From: Lumnitzera littorea
Taxonomy: Eukaryota > Streptophyta > Magnoliopsida > Myrtales > Combretaceae
Assembly (NCBI GenBank): GCA_024138015.1
Contig: JAMXBB010000012.1
Span: 20,023,105-20,087,104 of the forward strand
Direction of reading: 5' to 3'
Length of the DNA stretch: 64,000 bases
A program made the translations under genes and the position numbers. Of this stretch, positions 1-12,079 are shown piece after piece (the first letter of the stretch is position 1; the number at the start of each line of letters is the position of its first letter). The notes beneath the pieces were generated by a model that was not told the DNA's origin, did not search any database, and saw nothing but the letters and a program-made list of their open reading frames with translations.

Positions 1-1870
1 CACACAAGTGCATTGTGGTACCATGCGAACTGCTTCCATCAACTATGTACTATTTCAATTGAAGTCACCCAACAATATCATGGTTCTTCTAGTTTTCTTC
101 CATAAAGACTTATTTTTAGTGGTTTATTGCTGGTGGTCATACCCCTAGCAAATGCTATATAGCCTAAGCCTATAGCATTCATATTGTATTGGCTTGCCAT
201 TTATGTATTTACAATGTATATATATCTCTAAAGAAAGTCCAACCAGAGCCCATTAATTGCAGTTATACGGATTGGACGGTGTGAGCGGGTCCCTTGTCCC
301 TTATGTTGACAACATAGGAGAGGGGAGACCTAGTTTTTCGGTTCCAACATGGTAACCCATATTTATCCCATTCAATTATATATTACAACCTTGGACGAGA
401 ATATCATGTGGAGGAAGAAGCATGATGAATATAACCAAGGGAAATGATATGTGGGCTGAGTCCTGATATTCACTTTATTTGACACATTTTCCTTCAACAA
501 GTTGATATAACAACATTTGGACATATTAATTGGGACAAGTACTTCGAGAAAGACATTCAAGACCAATTTTCGGTGTTTCATCACTTTTCTATAGTCAATT
601 ATCATTAAAAATTTCATTTTTAGATTAATGATAGTTTTGTTAGTATAAGGAGATAACACAATATAAGAAGAGTAGGAATGTACAACTCTTTTATACCATA
701 TTTGGTATGTATAATATTACGCACAAAATTTGTGATTGAAAAAATAAAAAAAAGTTAAAAAATTAATTATTTATATTATAAATTATAATAACGTTTAGTA
801 TTTGATTTGGAGACTTAGTATATGGTTGTTTTTGGAATTTTAAACATATATTTATTTTGTATCATATGAAATAGATTTTTTTATCACTAAATATATGGTA
901 TAAATTTTTAACTTTTATTTAGTACCTCAAGACTCTTTTGTCCCATAACTTTAGCTAGTATGCAAACCAAACAATGATTAAAAATTTGTCCCATACTGTA
1001 TAATTAAATATGATGATTTCCGGAGAAACATACCAGTTAAGTTGAGATGCATTTTTGTTGGTGAACATGCATGATTCGCTTTTATGTTAATTTCGACTTA
1101 GTAAATTAATGAAGGTGACATGTTATTTTGATTCTTTTTAAAAATTTTTTTCGCATCCGGTTGTTGTGATTAGACAGACAACCTAATGCTTTGTTTACAA
1201 ATCTGGTTGGCATTAAAAATATAAGAATTGTGTTGGCTAATTGTAGACATTGTATTTTTTTCCCTCCTTTAATTTTAAGACAAATAGAGGAAAAAGCACT
1301 ATAAAAAAAAAGAAAAACACAAACAATAAAGAAAATTAGAAAAACACAAAAAAAAAAAACAAAGAAATAAGGGTCATTAGGCCTATTTTTAAGGGTCATT
1401 TTTCACATTAGGCTTAGAGGGTAATTTTGGAAGTCAATTGTACATATCTCGTTTGACAGATTCTGAGTTATATCCTAGAATGTTGGATTTTTTACAAAAT
1501 TCAATATTCTGACTTAAGTCCACATTGATTATCTTTATATTATGAAAGTGTGGTTAATATAAGCTAATTGTGATTCCAAAAGGGATCTCAATTGGATTCA
1601 AGTTGAACAACTTATGAGAAAATCAATGTTAAGTAAACTTGATGAACAAAGAAAAGAAGCTAAAAAAATTATCAAATTGTGCTTATTTTTTAAAATATTT
1701 TTTTGCATATACATGTTTGACTTATCCATCCTCATTAAGGTGTTTTAAATCGATGAAGAATCGATCAGATAGGGGTTGGGTTCAGCCTAAACCACATCTT
1801 TCATTAGGAACAAGCTTAGCCAATTTGATTACTTAAGTGCATTTTAATTGCACCAAAGATTAAGAATAAA
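1..1870. other. AT-rich intergenic DNA
   Basis: No gene recognised. The stretch is AT-rich with poly-A tracts near 1300-1360. Short open frames here have no recognisable domain. Confidence 0.6.
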
Positions 1871-1871
1871 G

Positions 1872-1975
1872 TTGTGGCTAAGCAGCTAGGGCGTGGGGTT
1901 TGCTTCATATAGGTTCAGGATTTGAATCTAGGTGTGTGCAAAGCATACCCTTTCATTTTTCTTTCTTAGTGCTAC
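1872..1975 (+). repeat. SINE-like tRNA-derived head
   Basis: Positions 1875-1885 (TGGCTAAGCAG) fit the Pol III box A consensus TRGYNNANNNG. Positions 1919-1929 (GATTTGAATCT) resemble box B, with the start-to-start spacing of 44 nt expected of a tRNA gene. A T-rich stretch follows near 1950-1970. No acceptor stem was found, so this is a SINE head or decayed tRNA relic rather than a tRNA gene. No target duplication was identified. Confidence 0.4.
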
Positions 1976-2832
1976 GTGGCAGCTACTATTGGGCCACTTT
2001 TCCCATTTGTCATGTGATTGCCTTATGGTACCACTTGATTGGTCCATGTGGTTCTTAACATCCTCCCCTGCTATGTAGCACTTATGGACCCTTTTAAAGA
2101 TCTACGTAGCACTATGTGGTATCATGTCATCATCTTCAACCTCTAGTCATCTCCCATTTCATGCATTTTCCTTATCACGGGCTCATTTTAAGCTCTTTTT
2201 TCCACATTTTCTACACAAATTTCACAAATCAATGGTGAATTAATGTAGCATAGGAATCTTCAAATCTAACCCATAAAATTGCCTTAAGATATTCATCCAT
2301 TTGCTAGATTAAACTAGGCTTAAAGAATTGGAAAAGTAAATACATATTTTTGACAACTTGAGAATCTAAGTTTCTTTAGCAAAAACCGAAGCTTCTGATG
2401 CTTAATTAAGAGCAGTTGAATCTAATTGATCTTAATCATCAATTAAATGTGATATTTCCTCAAAATCAAAGATTAATCAAGTGAAAACATATAAATATGC
2501 ATGTGCTTGATATGGCCATTGTTGGGCTTTCCTCATATGATTTGAGCTCTTAAACTATAACTAAGGGGTTGAGCTCTTCATTAGACATCTAAGAAACACT
2601 CAAGGTTCACTCCATAAGCTTGTGCATTCACTTTCTCTCATTAAGCTGAAACCTTGGCTTTCTCTCTTTAATAAAACAACCACCTTAGTGGCTCTCAAAG
2701 CCAACCGATACCACTACTAGTTTCCTCGAGCTCTAAAATTATGAAAACCACTCTACAATCAATTTAAACCATCCTTAATTGAGCTTAGCCACCTCTCTCT
2801 CTCTCTCTACTTACTTTGGCGTATCTGTTACC
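1976..2832. other. Intergenic DNA, probably old repeat, with CT tract
   Basis: Moderate-GC sequence with no coding frame. It ends in a (CT)n tract around 2794-2810 just before the LTR at 2833. The sequence beyond the chromovirus at about 12874-13130 is presumably the continuation of this pre-insertion DNA. Confidence 0.4.
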
Positions 2833-3706
2833 TGATGGGAAACAGGCTACTGGACCTCTGACCCGTGACTGAGCCAGAGGACTAAAGGGACTACCAAGAC
2901 GAATCTTCTTATTCCAGCCAGCTTATGCGGAGGCTGAGTATCTCCTTGCCAACCCATTCTACCTGCTGAGCTTAATGACTACCTATTTCTCGCATGTTGA
3001 GTGTTGAGAAATTGAAGGTCGAGATAACAGCCCATCTTCATTCTTGCACATGCTTAGCCAATTACTTACTCAATTTCACCCTTGTCAAGATGTCGAGAGA
3101 GAGAGTTTGGACTGACCAAGCCACCCTTGCTTAGACAAGTAAGCTGTTTGTAGTTTTTGTACACATCTTCCAATGGCATCACCATTACAATATCATTACG
3201 TATATAGTATCATGTGTAGAATCTGTTACACTAATGATTTCTTTTCTTATATATTCAATTTTTCCCTTTTGTATTTTGTACATTACTTCTTTAGGAAATG
3301 TCCTTTTTGTCTTTTCCCTTTTGGGCAAGTTTTCCTAACTTATGGGTATATATACCCTTGTAATCGTAGCTATAAGAGATCATCATCCTTAATACACTTG
3401 AGTATTTTCTTCCTTATGAAAACAGTGCTTGTTTACTCTCGGCCTCACTCTTATCCTAATCCTTAAGTAAGGCTAGGTGATGAGTAACCTCACCGGATCA
3501 ATTCTCGCGTTATATCGGATTGTGCTGTGAGTCATCGCGAGTTCCATTGGTACGTCATATCCTTTAGATCTATTTGTTGGTTTTGCTTACTTTTCATTCA
3601 CATCCGTCCTTTTTTGTGCCATTCCCTATTATTTCTTTCGAGCTTTCTGCAAACTTGGACCCATCTAGTGATTGGCTTCGTCTATTCTTAGTTACGGCCT
3701 ACAACA
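2833..3706 (+). repeat. 5' LTR of chromovirus
   Basis: It aligns along its whole length with 11995-12868. It starts TGATGGGAAA and ends CAACA just before the primer site. A TATA-like TATATATA lies at 3347-3354 in the expected promoter part of the LTR. Many substitutions separate the two LTRs, so the insertion is old. Confidence 0.85.
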
Positions 3707-3709
3707 TCT

Positions 3710-3721
3710 TGGTATCAAAGC
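3710..3721 (+). other. Primer-binding site (initiator Met tRNA type)
   Basis: TGGTATCAAAGC differs by one base from the usual plant primer site TGGTATCAGAGC, complementary to the 3' end of initiator tRNA-Met. It lies three bases after the LTR end, which fixes the element's orientation and the LTR boundary. Confidence 0.8.
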
Positions 3722-3880
3722 GAAGGTTTTGTGTGAGTTGTAGTTGGTTCTTTTAAAAGTTCTATTATACACTGTTTTGCGTGTGTGAAACAAAGCAAGT
3801 TACTATGTTCATTCTAGCTGCTGTGTTAGCTAGTTGTTAATTTCCTGAAGTGTTTGTTTGAACTTTGAATCTGTGGAGAA

Positions 3881-5100
3881 AATGACAAACTTGAGTGTAA
3901 ATGTTGGTATGAGAGATGATAATATTGGAGTTTTCTACCATGAACAACAATCTTAAGAAACACCTAGAAGCACTAAATAAAGACTTGATAAAGTGGCTAA
4001 CCTCTTAGTGGATTTGACTCGAGTTGCTCATGCGTTGTCTTACCAACTGACTGAGGTTGCATAAAACACCTCACGAGCTGCTTAACTCGTTAGAGGTTAG
4101 AATCTAGCTTAACCAGTTCGAGATGAAGGAGTAGGCGGATGAGTGAGAAGAATGATTGATTTGGTAGACGTAGAGGATGAGGAAGAAAAACATTTTGAAG
4201 AAGAGCACGTACGAGCCCTAGAGCATTTGACCATATGAAGCTTCGGATCTTGAGCTTCAATGGATCTGGGAATGCTGACGAGTATTTGGAGTGGGAAGAG
4301 AAGGTGGAGGTTGTTTTTGATTATTATCAATATGAGGATTACAAGAAAGTAAAAACTGCTGCTATTGAGTTCTTTGGATATGCCGCCATGTGGTGGAAGA
4401 ATTTTCAAGCCATGAGGAGACGAGAGAGCTACTGAGAGATTAACACTTGGTCGAAGATGAAGAGGATACTCAAAAATAGGTTTGTGCCGAAAACCTATCT
4501 TCAAGATACTTTCATTCGGTTTCAAGAGTTGAGACAAGGAGGTCAGACTGTCAACGAGTATGTTTAAGAATTTCAAATGCTTATGATTCGTTGCGAAGTA
4601 GAGGAACGACCAGCCCAGATAGTATCAAGATTCATTACTGGGTTGAAAGGTGACATCCAAGACATTGTGGAACTTTAACGATTTATAACAATAGGTGAGG
4701 CTATCAGAATAGCCCAATAAGTAGAAATGAAAAGAAGGAGCCAAGTGTCGATGAGGATGCTGATTAGTCGACCCGGACAGGCAAGTCACTAAGCTTAGTC
4801 GAGTATCGAACCAAGCCGAATTAAAGGGTCGACCTAACACTAAAGTGTTGGCCATAACATATGAGAAGAGGCAAGGGTTTAGTAGAAAGACTAGCTAGAT
4901 CAAGTACTTCAAGTGCCAAGAGTTTGAATACATGGTTGCTCAGTGCCCAAACCGATGGACGATGGTTGTCAAGGGAGACATCCCAAAGCTAGAGGTAGAT
5001 AGCATTGATGAGGAACCTAAAGAAGAGTAGGTCTCTACTGAGAAAGAAAATGCTGAGAAAGAATTGATTGGGGAGGACGTGCTTACTGAGGACTTGGACT
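3881..5100 (+). pseudogene. Chromovirus gag (capsid and zinc knuckle), broken
   Basis: Remnant of the retrotransposon Gag polyprotein that would form the particle. The best-preserved block (4235-4435, 66 codons) reads LSFNGSGNADEYLEWEEKVE, then AAMWWKNF. The reading continues after a stop through VPKTYLQDTF, FQELRQGGQTVNEY and GLKGDIQDIV, the usual order of the Ty3/gypsy Gag capsid domain. Near 4895-4950 the nucleocapsid knuckle is degenerate: CQEFEYMVAQC keeps two cysteines, but the first cysteine and the histidine are both tyrosine. The upstream ATG at 3881 is the likely original start, followed by stops. It cannot make a full Gag. Confidence 0.8.
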
Positions 5101-5189
5101 AGTTACTCATGGTTGTTTGACGTATTATGAACATGGAACACTCATGAGAGGAGAAACAGAGAGAGAACTTGTTTATACTACCTGTAAGG

Positions 5190-5580
5190 TGAATTATCAG
5201 GTATGTGCTATCATGTGGATAGTGGAAGTTGCTCCAATGTAGCATCAGCCGATCTTTTTTTAAAACTGAAGTTACTAACCGTTGCACATCTAAGGCCGTA
5301 CAAATTGCATTAGTTGAGTGAGAAAGGAGAATTACATGTTACTCAACAAATACTACTGTTGATCACTATAGGGAATTACTTTGACCAGATTCTTTGTGAC
5401 ATACTACCTATGTATGCTTCCCATATATTACTAGGTAGACCGTGGCTATTTGATAGAAGAGTTATCTATGATGACTATAGGAACATGTACATGTTCGAGA
5501 AAGATGATTGGAAGATTACACTGAACTCGATGTCGCTGAGAGAAGTTAGTAAATTGCAGACGAAACTTGCTTGTGGATAG
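5190..5580 (+). pseudogene. Chromovirus aspartic protease, broken
   Basis: The retropepsin-type protease domain that would process Gag-Pol. The active-site motif DSGSCSNVAS is read near 5217-5250, with the catalytic Asp kept. The second conserved block, HILLGRPWLFDRR, is near 5430-5465. A stop separates the two blocks around 5311, so the 88-codon open frame from 5314 is only the C-terminal part. The wording around DILPMYASHILLGRPW matches the CRM/Reina-type chromovirus protease. Confidence 0.78.
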
Positions 5581-5691
5581 AAAAAAGCTTTGGTGATGAG
5601 TAGAGCTGAGCTCTAAGAGACCTTTAAAGCTGATGCGCTAACCCTTATGTTGGTTAGGTGACTATTGGAATTAAAGGAGCAGGGTGAACTA

Positions 5692-6162
5692 CCCTAGAAG
5701 GTGAAGAAGTTGCTAGATGAATATGTCGACTTGTTCTTAGAACAATTGCTTGAGGGGTTGCCCCTAACTCAAGGCATAAACCATTGCATTAACTTAGTAC
5801 CCGGTGCCGCATTGCCGATTAAGCCAACCTATTGAATGAATCCTAAACAGGTTGTTGAGCTCCAACGAGAAGTCAATAAGTTGCTAGAGAGAGGATATGT
5901 GAAGGAAAGCTTCAGCCCTTGCGCTGTACCAGCCCTTTTAGTACTGAAGAAGGATGGAACCTGGCGGATGTGTATTGATAGCCGTACCGTGAACAAGATT
6001 ACTATTAAGTGCAGATATCATATCCCGAGGTTGGAAGATATGCTAGATGAATTGAGTGGAGCCAAGATTTTTTGCAAGATTGATCTTAAGTCTGACTGCC
6101 ATCAGATTCACATGAGGTTAGGAGACGAATGGAAAATGGCGTTCAAGACTTGACATGGATTA
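5692..6162 (+). pseudogene. Chromovirus reverse transcriptase, N-terminal part
   Basis: Fingers and palm start of the RT. Readable blocks are VDLFLEQLLEGLP, INHCINLVPGAALPIKP, then from 5836 an open stretch of 105 codons with RGYVKESFSPCAVPALLV, KKDGTWRMC, ITIKCRYHIPRLEDML and KIDLKSDCHQI. The Asp in KIDLKS is the first catalytic aspartate of RT. The frame ends at AFKT followed by a stop and HGLY, where the chain is cut by the insertion at 6163. It resumes at 9843. Confidence 0.88.
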
Positions 6163-9100
6163 TATAATATCTCATAAATCAACAATCAAGACATGAACAT
6201 CTAAGTATTAGGGTAAAGGCCTGTCCTTATATGATTAGAGTCAATATTTGATCCAGGACATTCGGAAAAATAAACCGATTAGGTTAGAAATTTACAAGAA
6301 ACTTGTGAGAAACTTGATAACCCTAATCAAGGAATTCTTGTACGTTTAGAAATCCATAATATGATGAAAATATTAAGAATGCAATCAAAATAGTGAGAAT
6401 TTACTCTATATGAGATCCTAAAGTTGAATTTAGGGCAATCGTACCGATATAGAGCTTTTAGGAAAAGTTATTTGATTGAGTTTAAACTTTACGACTAAGG
6501 TAAAAAACTTAGTTGAAGTGATCGGTGAAATTAGATTTTGAATATAATGACACTAAATCTCAATTTTGCTCCTAGAAGTATGATTACTTAATATAATACA
6601 AAATTGTTTGGATCCTCTAAAATTGAGCTCGGAATGCGATGAGAATTTAGAGATAAATTAATTAAGCTATAAAATGAGATAATATGATATAATTCACCAT
6701 ATGAATATATACGTATTTTTGTGAGTATACTTGATATATATAAAATTATATACCGTAAATTAACCTAAAATTACAAAATTACATATAATATATGTTAAAT
6801 TCATAAAAAAAAAAAATAAACAAGAAACATACCTTAAAAATAAAAGATGTGTTAGAAATATAGTTATATGAGTATAGTTATATGCTACGTGTGGTATATA
6901 TATATATATATATATATACACGTATACTGAGAAATATACTAAATACTAATGTAATTTATATAAAATATCAATAAATTCATTAAAAATCAACCTAAACTTA
7001 TCTAATTTTAACTAACCGACCTAGAATATGTTGGAAAATTGCGTGGTGTCCTCGTATGGATTGAAGTGATGAATCAAAAGGTCAAAAGACCACGATTGGA
7101 CACCTCATGCTATACAAAATAATAGGATAATTATGGAAATAAAAAAAAAATCTAGAAGCTACCTAAACTAGTATAAAAGCAATACTAGGACATACATTAG
7201 AAAATTTAGAACCTAAAAAACCTAAAGAAAATTGGAGGGAAAAATTTAGGAAATAAAAACATTTTAGAAAAAAATTTCCTAAAAACAAAACAAGGACCGA
7301 GCTAGAACAGTTCCCTAACCATTCGATGACTTGACATGGAGCCCTACTACTACTTAGCAGAGCGACCACCGACTAGGCTAGTTGACAACCCCTCTTCGGC
7401 CAAAGGTGTTGAAGTTCCGATGAACTCAGGTTCCGAGTTTTTAACCTATTTTTCTCTATTTTTGAAAAATTACTAAATTAATCAGGAAAAAAATGAAAAA
7501 AATAAATTTCTAGGTTATTTTAGATGTAATTTCATTTTTTAAATTTATTTAAAAAAATTAGGAATATTTAATGTATTTGCTTAACAAATGTACTATTCAC
7601 CTGAAATTTGAAATTCAAAATAAATACATTAAATGATGTAATTTCTAGCTCAAAATTTTTGTGTAAGATACATATGATATATAGATAATTTCTATATAGC
7701 CTGATTTTTTATTTGAATATTTTTAACATTTATTGTATTTTTGACTTAAAAATAGCTCGAAAATAGGTTGAAATTGTGAAATAAATAGGAAATTATGGAA
7801 TTAAACGATGAAATGGATATGTACCAATTTCTAGTGAATAATAATAATGTTGGAACAGGTTGAAACCAATTTGGTGCATAAAGGATTATAATTGGGTAAT
7901 TTAGGGGTAAAATTGTAAATACGAATATATAGGAGATAGATTGAAAACTTGAAACCAAGTAATAGCTGAGTTCCTCATATTTTTAGGAGTCTATAGAAAT
8001 TTTTTGGAAATTATTTGGTAACTCGAACTATTTATTACGAATTTATGTAGTAAAATAGCTTAAATTATAAACCAAGACTCCTTTTTAGTAATAATAAGTT
8101 AAATTATGATAAATAGTTGAATAAAAACTATCTATATTTGTACTGGTTAGATTGGATAAAAATTATATTTTTAATATGTTTAATGATATTTTAATAATCG
8201 GGATATGTTATATATATATTAGGGTTAGATAATACCTATATTATACAGATATATTGAAAAATTAAGTAAAATATAGTTTAATAACCTAAAATATGTATAA
8301 TATAATAATATTTATATAGATATGTATAACTGTATTAAAAGTTCGAACTAATCGTTAAAAGTTATCTCTAAAAATAGGATCCCTAATATATGTCGTTAGA
8401 TCTGTACGAGTCTAACGATACTAATTTTATTAAAATAAGACAATCTTAGATAATATAACCTATAACTCTATAATATTCTGCAATGTGTGTATTACGGTAA
8501 CCCTGCCAGAGTTGAAATGTGATTTAATAAATTAAAAGTAAGTTTCGAAACGATATATAATACGTAATAGTATAAATTACTTATATTATCAATAATTAAT
8601 AACTTAACTCGACCTATATAATAAAATCCATATATTGTTATATAAGGAAAACGATAATATACTTTATATATATATAGCTGTTTTAGATAAAATTCTACTG
8701 TTTTTGCAACTATTCGAAAACTAAATTTAGGTTTTATGTATATAGGATTTCTCGGCGATCAGATCGTTAACAACTCAAGTTTTCAATAGTGAGCATTTGA
8801 ATAGGTAAATGAGATAAATGCTTTACAGCATTTTGGGATATTATTTTAGAATATCTGAAGACTTTGGTATGTATTGGCTTGTGATTATAGTTAACTATTT
8901 ATGCGTATGTAATGTTTGTGGTTGGGTTTCGATTTATTGTAATGGGAGTTGAGCTCCCTGATATGGTTATTCTGTGAATATTATTATGCTTAAATTGTTT
9001 GAGTTTGGTTGATTACCTTGAAAAGATGAATTAACTTAAGCTTGGCTTAACACGGACTCCCTTTGATGAGAATAGCTGAAATGGTCTTTTCCTTACCTTT

Positions 9101-9834
9101 AGCCAAACAAAGTGATAAGAGAGGAGATTGTGGTAAGGTTGGGGGCCGTAGTTCAAAGGCGGTCATGAAAGGAGGCTGTTCTCTATTATACAAGCTTTGG
9201 TTTGGTTTCGATTCGTGAGTGTGTGACGTCAATCTCCTTAACTCGGATTAGAATGAGCGTGATTTCTCTTATCTCATAACGGACCGGATGTACATGCATT
9301 GCATCTAACCAACTAGATTGAAAACCTTGCTTGTGATGTGCTAAATGCATACTTCTATCTCTGCTTCACTTATTGAGTAAGTTGTCACTCATTTCTCTAT
9401 AATTTGTTTTACAAGTTTCAATTGGATTACAAGTGTATACCTAGCATTAGAACATTAGTAAACTGGGACGGGGAGTGAGATACAACAAGAAATGGCTAGT
9501 TATTATCCTTAGTAATAGCTTTCTTATCTTTTATAGAAAACTATATTGGACTCCTTAAGGGACTTGGTAGTTTTCAATATTTTGGTTTGTATGTGAAATG
9601 ACAGGTACTTGTAGGATTTACTACCACTCTTTTATAAGGTCAAATTACAAGTTTATTTTTAACAAATTATTTTAGAGGATTACTCTACAGGTTTATATCA
9701 AATAGGTATTAAATTGGACGCTTTAAAGGGATAGAGTCAAGTACGCCTAATGTGAACTAGATCTACAATAGTTTCTATCTTAGGATGGTTTGCACAGTGG
9801 GACTATTATGACTTCACCTTTTTAGGGCATAACA
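6163..9834. mobile_element. Solo-LTR-like insertion (3.67 kb) inside the RT
   Basis: Noncoding AT-rich DNA splits the RT between HGLY and the next codon. The left edge reads TATAATATCTC, which looks like a TG-to-TA change of an original TGTAATATC. The right edge reads AGGGCATAACA. The two ends are complementary in the way TGTAACACCC/GGGTGTTACA ends of Tekay/Del-type LTRs are. Flanks GATTA (6158-6162) and TATTA (9835-9839) fit a 5-bp target duplication with one change. A perfect 7-bp ATTATAT at 6159-6165 and 9836-9842 is the alternative reading, which would shift the boundaries by 1-3 bases. No coding domain was found. Its length matches large Tekay-type LTRs, but family assignment is by ends and length only. 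Confidence 0.6.
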
Positions 9835-9842
9835 TATTATAT

Positions 9843-10240
9843 GAATGAATGGTCATGCCCTTCTGCTTATTGAATGCCTTGAGCACTGTTATGAGACTAA
9901 TGAATCATGTGCTAAGACATCTAATTGGAAAGTGTGTCGTAGTGTACTTTGACGACATATTGGTCTACAGTGTCGACATGTTGAGTTACTGTAAACATCT
10001 TTGAGAAGTATTGGATATTTTCTGTGTCGAGAGATTATTTGGCAATCTAAAGAAGTGTTGCTTTTAACAGGAGGTAGTGGTATTCTTGGGTTATGTAGTT
10101 AGTGGAGGAGGCTTACGGGTAGATGATGAGAAGATCCAAGCAATTATAGAGTGACCGACTCCTATTACTTGTGGCAATGTAAGAAGTTTTCATGGACTGG
10201 CTTCATTCTATAAATGATTCAACAAGAATTTTAGCACCAT
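9843..10240 (+). pseudogene. Chromovirus reverse transcriptase, C-terminal part
   Basis: Continuation of the RT after the insertion. It begins with E, a stop where WLVMPFGL has its tryptophan (TGA at 9846-9848), then MVMPFCL, LMNHVLRHL and the catalytic YFDD at 9945-9956 followed by ILVYS. Further on are VVVFLGYVVS and VRSFHGLASFY, the usual RT thumb and connection blocks. Stops are frequent and many look like C-to-T or G-to-A changes. Confidence 0.85.
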
Positions 10241-10279
10241 CACTACACTAAGTACTAAGCTAACAAAAAAAAAAAAAAA

Positions 10280-10800
10280 CACCAACTTCTGATGGGGAGA
10301 AAGAGAGGTGAAGAGCTTTTTCGAGATAAAAGAAAGGTTAACCTCTGCCTCGGTGTTGGTTCTACCTAAATTCAAGAAAATATTTGAGTTGGAACGTGAC
10401 ACGTTAGGCATTAGAATAGATACTGTCCGAATGTAGGAAGGCTGACCAATCGCCTTCCATAGTAAGAAGTTCAGAGGGCCATAGTTAAATTACTTCGTGC
10501 ATGGTAAAGAACTCTTGGCACTAATTCGCGTACTATTAAGAGAGTTTGTCATCTACACTGACCATTAATCTTTGAAGCACCTCCGAAGTCAAATAAAGTT
10601 ATCGAAAAGGCATGTAAGATGGGTAGAATTCCTTAAAGGATTCAATTTTGTGATTAAATATAAGCAGGGAAAGAGTAATGTAGCTGCATATGCTCTTTTA
10701 AGGAGACATGTGCTTTTAATTGAATTGTAGACAGGGTTGTTTGGGTTTGCAAATATCAAAGAACAGTATTTTGGGTATCCATACTTTGGACCCATAATCA
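10280..10800 (+). pseudogene. Chromovirus RNase H, broken
   Basis: Reads KERLTSASVLVLPKF, then FELERDTLGIRI (the first acidic block, normally FEVECDASGxGIG), FHSKKF, KELLALIRVL, FVIYTDH.SLKHL and KQGKSNVAAYALLRR. This is the gypsy RNase H order lying directly after RT. The YTDH and VAAYAL blocks correspond to the conserved YTDHKSL and VADALSR signatures. Several in-frame stops inactivate it. Confidence 0.8.
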
Positions 10801-10819
10801 TGCGATGTATTAATGGAAG

Positions 10820-12079
10820 AACGATAGATGAATATCATGTGGAGGATGTTTACTTATTCTGAAGTGGAAAATTATGTGTACCGACTTGTTTACTGCGGGA
10901 ACTGTTAATCAAGGAAGCTCATAGTGGAGGACTCTTTGGACATTTTGGAGAAAGAAAGATCTGTGAACTGTTGAATGGTTGATTCTTTTGCTTGAGAATG
11001 AGGAGAGATGTGTACCGAGTTGTCGAGTGTTGTGCTATGTGTAAAAGGGCCAAGTGTCGAGCCAAGTAAGGGAAAGCAATGCCTTTGCCTTTCTAGACGA
11101 TTTCGTGGATTGAATTGAGCATGGACTTTGTTTTCGAACTACCTTAAACAACTCGAGGTAAAGATTCTATAATGGTCGTTGTGGATCGGTTTAGTAAAAT
11201 GGCACACTTGATGCCTTGCTCCAAAACTAAAGATGCTTCGGCTATTACTTCTCTTTTCTTGTAGGAAATTGTGTAGATACACGGCGTGCCAAGAAGTGTA
11301 GTCTTCGATAGAGACTTGAAATTTTTGAGCCATTTTTAGAGGACCTTGTGGCGTCGGATGGGAACTAAACTACTATTTAGTACTTCTTATCACCCTTAAA
11401 CTAACAGCCAAATAGAGGTAGTTAATTGCACTTTAGGATCACTACTTCGAGTTGTAGTAGGTAAGAACTTGGCTGATTGGGACGTCTGCTTATCAGTGGT
11501 TGAGTTTACTATAGTGCATGACACTACTAAGTAGACTCCCTTCAAGGTGGTCTATGGTTTTAATCCCGAGTTGCCCCTCGACTACATTCCTGTACCTGTA
11601 TTCGTGTAACAAGATTCTAACGCCTCAGCTAGAGCACAATCCCTCCAACACATCTATGATAAAGTCACTCAGCACATCGACTCAGCTGCTAAAAGAATGC
11701 GGGAGAAAACCAAGGGTAGGATGGCTAAACAATTCTAGCCAAGAGACTTGGTATGGTTGCACCTTAGTAAGGAATGGCTCCCGAACAAGAGGAGGAACAA
11801 ATTATCTGTACGAGCTGAAGGACCTTTCAGAATCCTCCAGAAGATTAATAACAATGCTTATAGTTGGAGTTGCTCGAGGACTATGGGGTTTCTGATGCCT
11901 TCAACGTTGCTGACCTCAGTCTGTATTACCCTGATGGAGAGCTTATCGAAGACCATTTGGATTTGATCCCAAATTCAAAACAACATAGAGGGAATGATGG
12001 GAAAAAGGTTATTGGACCTCTGACCCGTAGCCGAGCCTTAGGATTAGAGGGACTAGCAAAACAAATCCTCCTATTCTAG
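10820..12079 (+). pseudogene. Chromovirus integrase, reading into the 3' LTR
   Basis: The integrase would insert the element cDNA. The HHCC finger is readable: EAHSGG, GHFG and CAMC (about 10915-11045). The DDE catalytic core follows, with MDFVFELP near 11117, VFDRDLKF near 11303 and SQIEVVN near 11406. All three acidic residues are kept, but stops break the chain. The C-terminal part reads DLVWLHLSKEWLPNKR, RAEGPFRILQKINNNAY and FNVADLSLYY. The last open stretch ends GPLTRSRA and stops at 12077-12079, about 85 bases inside the 3' LTR that begins at 11995. A coding overlap with the LTR is recalled from CRM-type elements, but I could not check it. Confidence 0.86.
11987..11994 (+). other. Polypurine tract
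   Basis: AGAGGGAA lies immediately upstream of the 3' LTR start, the place where second-strand synthesis is primed. It is short, but its position agrees with the boundary set by the 5' LTR comparison. Confidence 0.55.

Noticed and set aside
6900..6925. TA repeats as regulatory TATA boxes
   Set aside because: Simple (TA)n microsatellites are common throughout the window and no transcript unit follows.
11139..11333. Minus-strand open stretch in the chromovirus
   Set aside because: It is antisense to the integrase core, whose plus-strand reading explains the sequence.
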